This document shows positions 52,666 to 61,163 of a stretch of DNA of 64,000 nt, in pieces. How positions within the stretch are numbered: the stretch's first letter is position 1; every line of letters starts with the position of its first letter. The stretch comes from Planctomycetaceae bacterium. Lineage in GTDB: Bacteria; Planctomycetota; Planctomycetia; Planctomycetales; Planctomycetaceae. A program made the position numbers and the translations under genes. The stretch is from contig JAWKUA010000015.1 in the NCBI GenBank assembly GCA_041398785.1, positions 62,001-126,000 on the forward strand, read 5' to 3'. The notes under the pieces are model-generated. The model searched no databases. It worked only from the letters and a program-made list of their open reading frames with translations, and was not told the origin of the DNA.

Positions 52666-54231
52666 ATGACCGCATCCATCGTATTGCAGCCGCTTGATGT
52701 TCATAACCGCAGGCTGCAGGCCAGCGTCGCTCCGCCGGACTGGAAGAATCCGGTGCCTTCGGGCCGCTACAACCTTGTCGTGATTGGCGCGGGAACGGCA
52801 GGTCTGGTGACCGCTGCGGTTGCTGCCGGGCTGGGAGCGAAGGTCGCCCTGATTGAACGGCAGTTGATGGGAGGCGACTGCCTGAATGTCGGCTGCGTCC
52901 CGTCGAAGGGAATCATCAGCGCCGCGCGGGTGGCGGCGGCGGTTCGAGACGCCGGACGGTTCGGAGTGAAGGTTCCCGACGGCATAAACACCGACTTTCC
53001 CGCTGTGATGGAACGCATGAGAAGACTGCGGGCCGGAATCAGTCCGCACGATTCCGCGCAGCGGTTTTCGAGTCTGGGTGTTGACGTGTATCTCGGCGAT
53101 GGCCGATTCACGTCGCGCAACGCGGTCGAAGTCGATGGCCGGACGCTGACGTTTCGGCGCGCGGTCATCTGCACGGGAGCCCGGGCCGCCGAACTGCCGA
53201 TTCCCGGCTGGGACGACGTCCGGCCTTTGACCAACGAATCGGTGTTTTCCCTGACCGAACTGCCGCGTCGCCTGGCGGTGATCGGCGGTGGTCCGATCGG
53301 CTGCGAAATGGCGCAGACCTTCGCTCGATTTGGCAGCGACGTCACACAGATCGAGCGCGGGCCGCACATCCTGCCCAGAGAAGAAGCCGATGCAGCCCGG
53401 ATTGTCCAGCAGGCTCTGTGCGACGACGGAGTTCGAATCCTGCTGAATGCGGAAACGACTCGCATGCAGCAGCGCGGGAACGAAACGAGCGTCTGCTACC
53501 GGCAGGACGGGCGCGAACACCAATGCGTCGTCGATAAGGTGCTGATCGGCATCGGCCGCGCTCCCAACGTCGAAGGCATGGGACTGGAAGCCGCCGGAGT
53601 CGAATTTGACATCCGCGCGGGTGTCACGGTGAACGATCGTCTGCAGACGACGAATCCAGCGATCTTCGCGGCCGGAGACGTGTGTTCGCAATTCAAGTTC
53701 ACTCACGCGGCGGACTTCATGGCACGTGCGGTGATCGGCAATGCGTTGTTCTTCGGGCGGTCGAAGCTGAGTTCGCTGACGATTCCCTGGTGTACCTACA
53801 CGTCCCCGGAACTCGCGCACGTTGGCCTGACGTCCGATCAGGCGCGGCAGAAAGGCATCGACATCGATACGTTTGAAGTGCCGCTGGAAAAAGTCGATCG
53901 AGCCATCCTGGACGGCGAAACTCGCGGCTTCGCGCGGGCTCACGTGCGCCGGGGAACTGACGAAATTGTCGGAGCCACCATCGTAGCGGAGAACGCGGGC
54001 GACATGATCGGCGAGTTGTCTCTGGCGATGACGCTGAACGCCCGCGTCCCGAAATGGAAGACGGTGCTGCGTCTGTCGAAAGGAGTCGGACTGTCCGCGA
54101 TCGGCAGCGCGATTCACCCCTATCCGACTCAGGCCGAAGCGATCCGCAGGCTTGGCGACGAATACAATCGAACGCGGCTGACCCCGCTCGTCAAATCGCT
54201 GCTTGGCAAATGGCTGAGCTTCACGCGATAG
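52666..54231 (+). CDS. mercuric reductase-like pyridine nucleotide disulfide oxidoreductase
   Basis: 521 residues. FAD-binding G-A-G-T-A-G near residues 42-47, redox motif C-L-N-V-G-C-V-P-S-K near 72-81, NAD(P)-binding G-G-G-P-I-G-C-E near 206-213, and a C-terminal H-P-Y-P-T-Q-A-E. The C-V-P-S-K and D-C-L-N-V spacing is like mercuric reductase, but there is no N-terminal heavy-metal domain and no C-terminal Cys pair, so it is likely a different disulfide reductase of the same family. It is divergent from the P460-like gene. Substrate unknown. Confidence 0.85.
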   Translation: MTASIVLQPLDVHNRRLQASVAPPDWKNPVPSGRYNLVVIGAGTAGLVTAAVAAGLGAKVALIERQLMGGDCLNVGCVPSKGIISAARVAAAVRDAGRFGVKVPDGINTDFPAVMERMRRLRAGISPHDSAQRFSSLGVDVYLGDGRFTSRNAVEVDGRTLTFRRAVICTGARAAELPIPGWDDVRPLTNESVFSLTELPRRLAVIGGGPIGCEMAQTFARFGSDVTQIERGPHILPREEADAARIVQQALCDDGVRILLNAETTRMQQRGNETSVCYRQDGREHQCVVDKVLIGIGRAPNVEGMGLEAAGVEFDIRAGVTVNDRLQTTNPAIFAAGDVCSQFKFTHAADFMARAVIGNALFFGRSKLSSLTIPWCTYTSPELAHVGLTSDQARQKGIDIDTFEVPLEKVDRAILDGETRGFARAHVRRGTDEIVGATIVAENAGDMIGELSLAMTLNARVPKWKTVLRLSKGVGLSAIGSAIHPYPTQAEAIRRLGDEYNRTRLTPLVKSLLGKWLSFTR

Positions 54232-54267
54232 AGCGCTCGACCGAACAACGCCTCTCGGCACCGCGTG

Positions 54268-54786
54268 CTACGAAGCGCGGCAGACTTTGTTCCACACCAC
54301 TTTGTCGTCGCCCTGTTCGTAGAAATCCGGCAGCACGCACGCGACCGTGTAGCCGCAGCGTTCGTAAAAGACCCGCGTCGGCAGGTAATCCGGTCGGCCG
54401 GACGTTTCGATGTAGATCTGCCGGCCGCCGCAGTCGCGAATCCGCCGCTCGGTCTCGGCCATCAGAATTCGTCCCAGACCGCATCCCTGGTGCTTCGGAT
54501 CAACGGCGATCCAGTACAGATCGAAGCTGCCGATCGTGCAGGCGATGGGGCCGAAGCAGGCGTAGCCGACGACTGTGCCGTCGATTTCCGCAAAGACGAA
54601 GCGGTAGCCCGACCGTTCTCCCTTCGCCAGATACTCGTCCACAAGTTCCACGGCGACGGCCGTTTCGTCGTCGCGAAAGAAATGTGTGCTGTCAACGATT
54701 CTGCGCACAGCGTGGCGGTCGGTGATCGTGACGGTATCGCGAAGCACCGGTGGCGGCGATGGCGGCTGCCGTTGTTCAGTGAGCAT
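54268..54786 (-). CDS. GNAT family N-acetyltransferase (operon gene)
   Basis: 172 residues from the ATG at 54786, which overlaps the preceding gene by 11 bases. The GNAT core includes Y-W-I-A-V-D-P-K-H-Q-G-C-G-L-G-R-I-L (acetyl-CoA loop), I-Y-I-E-T-S and V-F-Y-E-R-C-G-Y. It is the last gene of the 54.3-60.8 kb operon. A separate GNAT domain is fused to the deacetylase directly upstream, so two acetyltransferases may act on one metabolite. Acceptor unknown. Confidence 0.86.
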   Translation of the reverse strand: MLTEQRQPPSPPPVLRDTVTITDRHAVRRIVDSTHFFRDDETAVAVELVDEYLAKGERSGYRFVFAEIDGTVVGYACFGPIACTIGSFDLYWIAVDPKHQGCGLGRILMAETERRIRDCGGRQIYIETSGRPDYLPTRVFYERCGYTVACVLPDFYEQGDDKVVWNKVCRAS

Positions 54787-56518
54787 GGACACCTGCAACC
54801 AGTCCCTGAAAGAAGCCGCGAGCGTTCTTTCCCAGCGTTCGAGTTCGGTATCCGCCTTCCTGAACGACCAGTGTCGGAAGTTTCAGTTCACCCAGAAGAC
54901 GTCCATTGGCTTCGAAGTCGCTGCGGGAAAGCGACCACGTCCCGGTCGGGTCGCCCTTCGCGGGATCCAGACCCAGTGCGATTACCAGAAACGCCGGGTC
55001 GAATCGTCGAACTGCGTCAATCGCCTGCCGCAGCGCTTTGATGTACTGCGCTCCGTCCTGCGCTTCTGGCAGTACGATGTTCAGATTGAATCCCTCGCCT
55101 GCTCCGGAGCCTCGCTCATCGGCAAACCCCGTGAAATATGGGTAGGCGAAATCCGGATCGCCGTGAATTGAGATCGTCAACACATCACTTCGTTCGTAAA
55201 AGATGTCCTGTTGGCCGTTGCCGTGGTGGTAGTCGATGTCAACAATCGCCACCCGTCCGTGCTGACTCAGGTAGTTTGCTCCGATCGCTGAGTTGCTGAA
55301 GTAACAGAATCCGCCGAACGATCGCCGTTCCGCGTGATGTCCCGGCGGCCGAACCAGTGCGTAGGCGATCCGGCGTCCGTCCAGCAATGCGTCGGCCGCA
55401 GACAGAACGCAGTCGACCGCTCGCCTGGCGGCCGGAAAAGCATTGCGATTGATCGGTGTGAAGGTGTCGATGCAATAGTAGCCAGCGCGAACAGTCAGTT
55501 CGCACGGAGGCCGCGTGGCATTGCGGATCGGAAACACGTACGGGTAAATCGACTTGCCTTCGGGAGCGTTATGGCAGGCTGCTCGCAGATATTCCACGAA
55601 ATCCGCGTCGTGGACTTCAAGAATCTGCTGCATCGAGTGTTCCTTCACGGGAATTGTTTCGATAATCCCGCTGGCCTCGAGTTCGCTGCGGATGGCATTG
55701 ATGCGAACCGGTGCCTCCACATACCCGCGTTCCCGGATGTGGTGAATGTCATGCCGGTCGTTGATTGTCACGGCGATCAGTTCCGGACCGTGAGCGATCG
55801 CCGGTCTGCGATCCGAGGCTGACTTGAAATACCGGGGCTCGCGCAGCCGCACGGGATCGTCGTGGAAGGAATTTACCACCTTCCGAACATACTCGGGAGG
55901 ACAAAGATCGCTGTATTTCCGTTCCAGGATCGCTCTGACGACCAGCCTGGCGAACTTCCGTGACAGCGATGCTTCGCGGTCCAGGCAGTCCCAGACCAGG
56001 TGCGGCAGATTGTCCGAATCACCGCCGGGAACGGGCCGTTCATACGACGTTCCGATGATCGGCCGAGCGCCATATTGTTCGTAGAACTTCAGTCGAGCGG
56101 CGTTCAGTTTGCGGATTGCCGGGTCGGCGCAGCGATCCGGATCGTCGGGAAGGCACTCGAAGAACAGTCCGTGATTTCCCAGCGCTGCGGCTTCGTCCCG
56201 GACGTATTCGTACAGTGCCGCACCGATGCCCCGCCCCGGTACGTCTTTTCCCGAAGCCAGAAAGTCGAGATAGCAGAATCCGATTTCCGGTTCATGCAGC
56301 ACGATCGCAAAGCCGACGACGTGGTTGCGGGAGTTTTCCGCGACCAGCAGGATCGTCCGAAACCGCTTGCGAAAAGGATTGCGCAGCCGCTCCGCCAGCG
56401 GATCAATGTCGCTTGTCGAAGCGTCCGGGAACTGTTCCACAAAGATCTGCCGCACTTCGCTCAGCGCCGACTTGTTGACCGGCAGAACGTCATCGTGAAT
56501 TCGGCGGATGCGAAACAT
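54776..56518 (-). CDS. GNAT fused to an acetylpolyamine amidohydrolase-like deacetylase
   Basis: 580 residues from the ATG at 56518. Residues about 1-200 are a GNAT domain with P-G-R-G-I-G-A-A (94-101). Residues about 250-575 are a histone-deacetylase-fold domain: R-P-P-G-H-H (H394-H395), zinc ligands in D-I-D-Y-H-H (D429, H431) and G-L-D-P-A-K-G-D (D518), and catalytic-type Y557 in E-G-G-Y. The insert Y-E-R-S-D-V-L-T-I-S-I-H-G-D-P and the F-G-G-F-C-Y segment resemble acetylpolyamine amidohydrolases rather than histone deacetylases. The two opposite activities in one chain are striking. The gene lies 40 bases after an ATP-grasp gene. Confidence 0.9.
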   Translation of the reverse strand: MFRIRRIHDDVLPVNKSALSEVRQIFVEQFPDASTSDIDPLAERLRNPFRKRFRTILLVAENSRNHVVGFAIVLHEPEIGFCYLDFLASGKDVPGRGIGAALYEYVRDEAAALGNHGLFFECLPDDPDRCADPAIRKLNAARLKFYEQYGARPIIGTSYERPVPGGDSDNLPHLVWDCLDREASLSRKFARLVVRAILERKYSDLCPPEYVRKVVNSFHDDPVRLREPRYFKSASDRRPAIAHGPELIAVTINDRHDIHHIRERGYVEAPVRINAIRSELEASGIIETIPVKEHSMQQILEVHDADFVEYLRAACHNAPEGKSIYPYVFPIRNATRPPCELTVRAGYYCIDTFTPINRNAFPAARRAVDCVLSAADALLDGRRIAYALVRPPGHHAERRSFGGFCYFSNSAIGANYLSQHGRVAIVDIDYHHGNGQQDIFYERSDVLTISIHGDPDFAYPYFTGFADERGSGAGEGFNLNIVLPEAQDGAQYIKALRQAIDAVRRFDPAFLVIALGLDPAKGDPTGTWSLSRSDFEANGRLLGELKLPTLVVQEGGYRTRTLGKNARGFFQGLVAGVHAH

Positions 56519-56558
56519 GAGAAGCAGTCTTTTCCTGCCCGGTCGCCGGGCAACAGCG

Positions 56559-57722
56559 TTACCGGGACCCTGAACCCCGCGTTGAAGCCGATCGTGCCGG
56601 GGATTCCGCGTCGCCGAATCGTGAGTCCGAACCGACTGCTGTTCGGCAGGTCGAACCTGCCGGAATGAACAGTCCCGCGGCGCGGTTGTCCGGCCAGTCG
56701 CCTGCTGTCGTCGCGGCACCCGGCAAAAGGGCCTGGTCGATGATCCGCTGAACGGCGGTATCGAAGCCAATCCCGTTCTGTTCCAGGGCTGCCGCAAAGC
56801 CGGCGTCGGGAGACAGGCAGGGGTTCACGTTCACTTCAAGAACCCACGGGCGACCCGATTCGTCCACTCGGAAGTCCACTCGAGCAAAGCCGTTCAATCC
56901 GAATAGCTCCCAGCAGCGGCAGGCATTGCGATCCAACGCGTCCAGCAGCGGCCGGTCGCTGTCGGGAAAATGAAACGTGCGAGGCGTCTGCTGATACTCA
57001 AACGAGTCCTGTTCCCACTTCGCCTGGTGCCCGACAATTCTGGGCTTCGCCGGCGGAAACGCGGAAAAGTCGATTTCAGCAGCTGGCAGCACCTGGCCTG
57101 CGAGCATTGACAGGTTGAACTCCCGGCCGTCGATGTATTGTTCTGCGAAATAGGAACGGCCGAATTGCCGCTCCCGCTGTCGGCACAGTGACCTCAGTGC
57201 ATCCGCGTTTCGAACGTCCACGACGGCATCGTCGTCCATGCCAATGGATGCATGTTCCCAGACGGGCTTCAGAATCCAGCGTGACGGGAACTCGGCCGTA
57301 TCGGCGGGATTCGATTTCTCGCCCGTCTTTGAAGAATCGTTCGCGCGGGAATCGAACCATGCGGGAGTCGGCAGGCCCGCCTGAACAAGCCGCTGCTTTG
57401 CGTCCGTTTTTCCGGAAACCGCCAGTATCGCCCCGGTGTGGGCGCCGGTGTACGGGATATCGAGCGAATCCAGCAGCAGCGTGGCGGCCGGCATCAGTCG
57501 ATCCGTGCCCGCCAGCGATTCGACCAGATTGAAGACGACGTCCGGCCGGCGGTCGATGAGTTCCCGGCGCGTGTCTTCGAGATTCAGCGTGCAGCCGAGA
57601 CTGGTGGCGTCGTGTCCCAGCGCGCGCAGTGCGTGCATTACGGCGTCTCGCTGCGTCAGGACATCCTGTTCGTCAACCGCCGAATCGGCGCTGACGGCAT
57701 TGTGAAGCACGACAACTCGCAC
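56559..57722 (-). CDS. D-Ala-D-Ala ligase-like ATP-grasp enzyme (first)
   Basis: 387 residues from a GTG. The N-terminal domain has V-V-L-H-N-A-V and P-D-V-V-F-N-L-V-E-S-L-A-G; the ATP-grasp core has K-T-D-A-K near residue 105, W-I-L-K-P-V-W, and the metal-binding end V-L-E-V-N-V-N-P. This is the layout of D-alanine-D-alanine ligases and related carboxylate-amine ligases. The C-terminal 60 residues are Ser/Arg-rich and poorly conserved. No peptidoglycan genes are adjacent, so it is unlikely to be the cell-wall Ddl. It presumably makes an amide or peptide bond in the operon product. Confidence 0.82.
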   Translation of the reverse strand: MRVVVLHNAVSADSAVDEQDVLTQRDAVMHALRALGHDATSLGCTLNLEDTRRELIDRRPDVVFNLVESLAGTDRLMPAATLLLDSLDIPYTGAHTGAILAVSGKTDAKQRLVQAGLPTPAWFDSRANDSSKTGEKSNPADTAEFPSRWILKPVWEHASIGMDDDAVVDVRNADALRSLCRQRERQFGRSYFAEQYIDGREFNLSMLAGQVLPAAEIDFSAFPPAKPRIVGHQAKWEQDSFEYQQTPRTFHFPDSDRPLLDALDRNACRCWELFGLNGFARVDFRVDESGRPWVLEVNVNPCLSPDAGFAAALEQNGIGFDTAVQRIIDQALLPGAATTAGDWPDNRAAGLFIPAGSTCRTAVGSDSRFGDAESPARSASTRGSGSR

Positions 57723-57825
57723 GCTGGACTTTCTGACAGATCGGCCGGACGGGAAATCTGAACGAAGGCAGTACCGGATGCCACGGCGGGTACTTGGCGC
57801 TGTTCGATGGTTCGAGTTCCCCGCG

Positions 57826-58848
57826 TTATCGCCGCGAACCGGTCAGCAGCCGGGCCGGTTTGCTGTCGCAGCGTTCCGATGCGGACAGCACGATCTTCTC
57901 AATGAGTTCGTCGTAGCTGATATCCAGCGCTGTCGCCAGCATGGGCAGATCGGAATGAAAAGGATGCAGTCCGGCCAGCGGATTCGCTTCCAGAAACTGG
58001 GGCTGACCGTCCGCGTCGCAGCGCAGATCGATTCGTCCGCCGTCCCGGCACCCGAGCACGTTCCAGGCCGCCAGCGCGATCTGTTCGGCCATCCGCACCT
58101 GTTCATCGTCGGCGGCACGGACCAGCCGGTATTCGACCAGTTCTTCGCAGCGTTCCTTATTGATGTACGAGTAGACGTCGGCTTCGGCGTTTTCCAGCAG
58201 CACGATTTCCAGCGTGCCCAGGCAGGCCGAATTGCGGCCGGTGCCCAGAATTCCGACGGTGAACTCGCGGCCCGGCAGGAACTCTTCCACCAGTACCGGC
58301 TGATGGAACTGTTCCAGCAACTGCTGTGCGACGATATTCAACTGGCGGCTGTCATTCACTCGGGACGCCGCCGTGACGCCCTTGCCGGTACCTTCCGCGA
58401 TGGGCTTGGCGAACAGCGGATATCGCAGCGGCGGCAGTTGAGCAACGTCGTCGGCGTTGGCGATCACGGCGAATCCTGGAGTCGGCAGGCCCGCATTTCG
58501 CACGACGCTTTTGGTGACGGCCTTGTCCAGACACACACACATCACGCAGGGGTCCGCGAACGTGTACGGGATTTCGTAGGCGTCCAGGATCGCGGGCACC
58601 TGAGCTTCCCGCCCGGTGCCTTTCAAGCCCTCACAGATATTGAACACCAGATCCCAGCGGTCGCCGGCGGCCAGTCGCGGCACAAGCTGCCGGACGTGCC
58701 CGATGCGGTCCACGTCGTGCCCCAGCGCCAGTAGTGCGTCGGCGATCGAGTCGATCGTGTCCGCGCGATCAAACTCAGCCGTTTCTTCGTCGGAGTACCC
58801 GGCCGCCAGGTATTCGTCGCGCAGGTCGTAGGTCAGGCCGATGTGCAT
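57826..58848 (-). CDS. D-Ala-D-Ala ligase-like ATP-grasp enzyme (second)
   Basis: 340 residues. Similar fold: L-V-F-N-I-C-E-G-L-K-G near residue 67, K-A-V-T-K near residue 109, the ATP-binding A-K-P-I-A-E-G-T-G-K-G-V, and F-L-E-A-N-P-L-A-G-L-H-P at the metal site. The substrate-binding loop differs from the first ligase, implying a different amino-acid or carboxylate partner. Its start overlaps the end of the YkgJ-like gene by 16 bases, indicating translational coupling. 103 bases separate it from the first ligase gene. Confidence 0.85.
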   Translation of the reverse strand: MHIGLTYDLRDEYLAAGYSDEETAEFDRADTIDSIADALLALGHDVDRIGHVRQLVPRLAAGDRWDLVFNICEGLKGTGREAQVPAILDAYEIPYTFADPCVMCVCLDKAVTKSVVRNAGLPTPGFAVIANADDVAQLPPLRYPLFAKPIAEGTGKGVTAASRVNDSRQLNIVAQQLLEQFHQPVLVEEFLPGREFTVGILGTGRNSACLGTLEIVLLENAEADVYSYINKERCEELVEYRLVRAADDEQVRMAEQIALAAWNVLGCRDGGRIDLRCDADGQPQFLEANPLAGLHPFHSDLPMLATALDISYDELIEKIVLSASERCDSKPARLLTGSRR

Positions 58849-59342
58849 GTGTGCTCACCTGTTTCGCGGCGGATTTCCTGGTACAACTGCTGATGCCACC
58901 GCCGCGCGTCAGCAGAGTTCATTTCCAGAGCCTGCAGCAACCCCTGGCCGGGCCGAAGCAGTTCCACCGGACAGCCTTCGGACAGACCGTCCCGCAGGTC
59001 ATCGGCGTCGTAGTCGAAGGGATACAGCCGGCAGATCAGCGGCCGAATTTCCAGCGGCAGCCGACAGCCGTTTTCGCCCAGAAAGGTGCAGTCGCCGGTG
59101 GCCTGACGCTTCAGCACACGACGACTTCCGTCGCCGCGAAATACGTGATCGCGCCAGACGGGGTCGTCATCCTGATCCAGGTACCGGGGATCATCGGGAG
59201 TTCGGAATTCCGTGAAACCACTTGTTCCGGTGTACTCAGCGATCCGTTCGACGTCGCCGGGAGTCGCGTAGATGTCGCAGGTCTGGCAACACGTCTTCAT
59301 GTAGCGCGCACAGCGAACGCAGAGAAATTCTTCCGCCGCCAT
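58833..59342 (-). CDS. YkgJ family cysteine-cluster protein
   Basis: 169 residues. The Cys pattern C8, C11, C18, C19, C22 in the N-terminus plus D-C-T-F and E-N-G-C-R ... L-I-C-R-L-Y-P-F-D-Y near residues 83-110 matches the YkgJ / CxxCxxxxC zinc- or iron-binding family. Its role is unclear, but such proteins are often next to radical SAM or metal-dependent enzymes. It starts 3 bases after the aminomutase stop and overlaps the ligase gene downstream, so it is tightly integrated in the operon. Confidence 0.82.
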   Translation of the reverse strand: MAAEEFLCVRCARYMKTCCQTCDIYATPGDVERIAEYTGTSGFTEFRTPDDPRYLDQDDDPVWRDHVFRGDGSRRVLKRQATGDCTFLGENGCRLPLEIRPLICRLYPFDYDADDLRDGLSEGCPVELLRPGQGLLQALEMNSADARRWHQQLYQEIRRETGEHTCTSA

Positions 59343-59345
59343 CGC

Positions 59346-60785
59346 TCAGACCTCCAGCGGGTCGCGATAACGGAATTCGCGGCCTTCGAAGTTGCGCAAC
59401 AGCAGCCAGTCGCCGTCGCGTCCCCGAGTGTAATCCGGCTGCAGCGGAATCTTGCCGCCGCCGCCGGGAGCATCGATCACATAATTCGGCACGGCATAGC
59501 CGGTTGTATGGCCGCGCAGTCCTTCGATGATTTCCAGCCCCTTGCTGACCGGTGTCCGGAAGTGTTCTGACCCGCTGATCGGGTCGCACTGGTACAGGTA
59601 ATACGGACGGACTCGCATCAGCAGCAGCCGGTGTACCAACTGCTTCATCGTGTCCACGCTGTCGTTGACGCCTCGCAGCAGCACCGTCTGCGAACCAAGC
59701 GGGATGCCGGCGTCGGCCAGCCGCTCACAGGCAACCCGCGATTCCGGCGTGCATTCTTCCGGATGCAGAAAATGCAGGCTCATCCACAGCGGGTGATACC
59801 GCCGAAGCGTTCGCACCAGAGCATCCGTGATGCGCTGCGGCAATACGGCCGGCATCTTCGTTCCGATGCGAACGAATTCGATGTGCGGAATGGATCGCAG
59901 CCGTGACAGAATCCAGTCCAGCTTGTCATCGCTGAGCGCCAGAGCATCGCCGCCGGAAATCAGCACGTCGCGAACCTGCGTGGCCTGTTCGAGATACTGA
60001 AAGATGACTTCCAGCCGACGTTCGTTGGGCACCATTTCGCCGTGACCGACGACGCGAGACCGAGTGCAGTAGCGGCAATACGTCGAACAGAAATCCAGCG
60101 GCAGCAGCAACACGCGATCCGGATAGCGATGCACCAGGCCGGGGACCGGACTGTGCCCGTCTTCGCCCAGCGGATCGTCGGCTTCACCCGGCGTGCGGAT
60201 GAATTCATCGGTCGTGGGAATCACGGTTCGACGCAGCGCGTGCAGCGGATTGTCCGGGTCCAGCAGGCTCATGTAATACGGACTGACGCCGACAGGCAGC
60301 AGCGTGCCGCCGCGGATCAGCGCATTCCGTTCGTCATCGGACAGCGTCACCATCCGCTCGAACTGTTCCAGCCGGCGGATGCGGTGCTGCGACTGCCACC
60401 GCCAGTCGTTCCACTGGCGTTCGGTCACGTCGGGGAAGAAGCGTTTGCGAAACGCCCTGGTCCGGGGATTGACGGCGATGCGCCTTCGCGGCGGCGACTT
60501 GCGGACGGGTGCGACGACAGCGGGGTCGTGAACCGAAAGTATCGAAAGACTTTCGTGCCGCGGCTCGGCGAGTGCGGCGGCGGACAGGCGAGCGTCGCCT
60601 TTGAGCGTGACTTTGCGTCGGCCGGATTTGCGGGGAGAAACGGTCCGGCCACCAACCGTTTCGATTTCGAATCTTTGAGCGTCAAAGTGAATTGCGGCTG
60701 CGGTCAGTTGCGATCCCGGAGGCTCGTCTTCGCAGCTTGCAGAAACGTCGTCAGCATGACCGAGGTCAACACCATCATTGTGCAT
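59346..60785 (-). CDS. kamA: lysine 2,3-aminomutase (KamA family radical SAM)
   Basis: 479 residues. The radical SAM cluster motif C233-x3-C237-x2-C240 is intact, Lys445 in A-P-G-G-G-G-K is the PLP lysine, and the lysine-binding aspartates are present as D401 (Y-Q-C-D) and D438 (V-I-D-A-P). These together, with the G-S-E-H-F-R-T-P-V-S-K segment, favour true lysine 2,3-aminomutase (L-lysine to L-beta-lysine) over the EpmB type that modifies EF-P. The first 100 residues are an extension not typical of the family. It heads the operon, and a clear promoter lies 84 bases upstream. Confidence 0.92.
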   Translation of the reverse strand: MHNDGVDLGHADDVSASCEDEPPGSQLTAAAIHFDAQRFEIETVGGRTVSPRKSGRRKVTLKGDARLSAAALAEPRHESLSILSVHDPAVVAPVRKSPPRRRIAVNPRTRAFRKRFFPDVTERQWNDWRWQSQHRIRRLEQFERMVTLSDDERNALIRGGTLLPVGVSPYYMSLLDPDNPLHALRRTVIPTTDEFIRTPGEADDPLGEDGHSPVPGLVHRYPDRVLLLPLDFCSTYCRYCTRSRVVGHGEMVPNERRLEVIFQYLEQATQVRDVLISGGDALALSDDKLDWILSRLRSIPHIEFVRIGTKMPAVLPQRITDALVRTLRRYHPLWMSLHFLHPEECTPESRVACERLADAGIPLGSQTVLLRGVNDSVDTMKQLVHRLLLMRVRPYYLYQCDPISGSEHFRTPVSKGLEIIEGLRGHTTGYAVPNYVIDAPGGGGKIPLQPDYTRGRDGDWLLLRNFEGREFRYRDPLEV

Positions 60786-61163
60786 TCAAGGCTTCCAAAA
60801 GAGTTCCCAAAAGCCCGGCTGACGGTTTTCGCGAAGGCGATCCGTTGCCAACATCCGACAGGTGCGGGATTCGACCAGGAATTAAAGAATTGTCAATCCC
60901 AAGGTCTACCGAAATCTTTCCAGATTTCGACACTTCCCGGCACCCCGAAACCCGGCGCACAACCGATCAGCGGACCGGTGAATCATCATTGACAGGCACC
61001 ATGAACCGGGATGTCGAGTGCCGATCGCCGACCAGTTCGGACTGGAATCATGGCATCTCCATTCAGAGACTCTCTCGCTTGAATCTGAACGCGGTTACGG
61101 GATCACTGCGGCACGACCGCAACACTGCGTCGACGCACCGTGGCCTGCGGTGTCCGGACGCGT
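60786..61163. other. intergenic region with the operon promoter
   Basis: 378 bases between the aminomutase start and the end of the nucleotidyltransferase gene (both minus strand). A probable minus-strand promoter is at 60869-60896. The rest holds no gene that I can support. Confidence 0.6.
60869..60896 (-). promoter_or_regulatory. probable sigma70 promoter of the kamA operon
   Basis: On the minus strand TTGACA (60896-60891) matches the -35 consensus perfectly and TCGAAT (60874-60869) follows with a 16-base spacer. Initiation near 60862 gives a leader of about 77 bases before the kamA ATG. Confidence 0.55.

Noticed and set aside
57723..57825. tRNA-like T-loop string GGTTCGAGTTCC near 57810
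   Set aside because: No acceptor stem or anticodon arm could be folded around it; it is a chance match in an intergenic gap.
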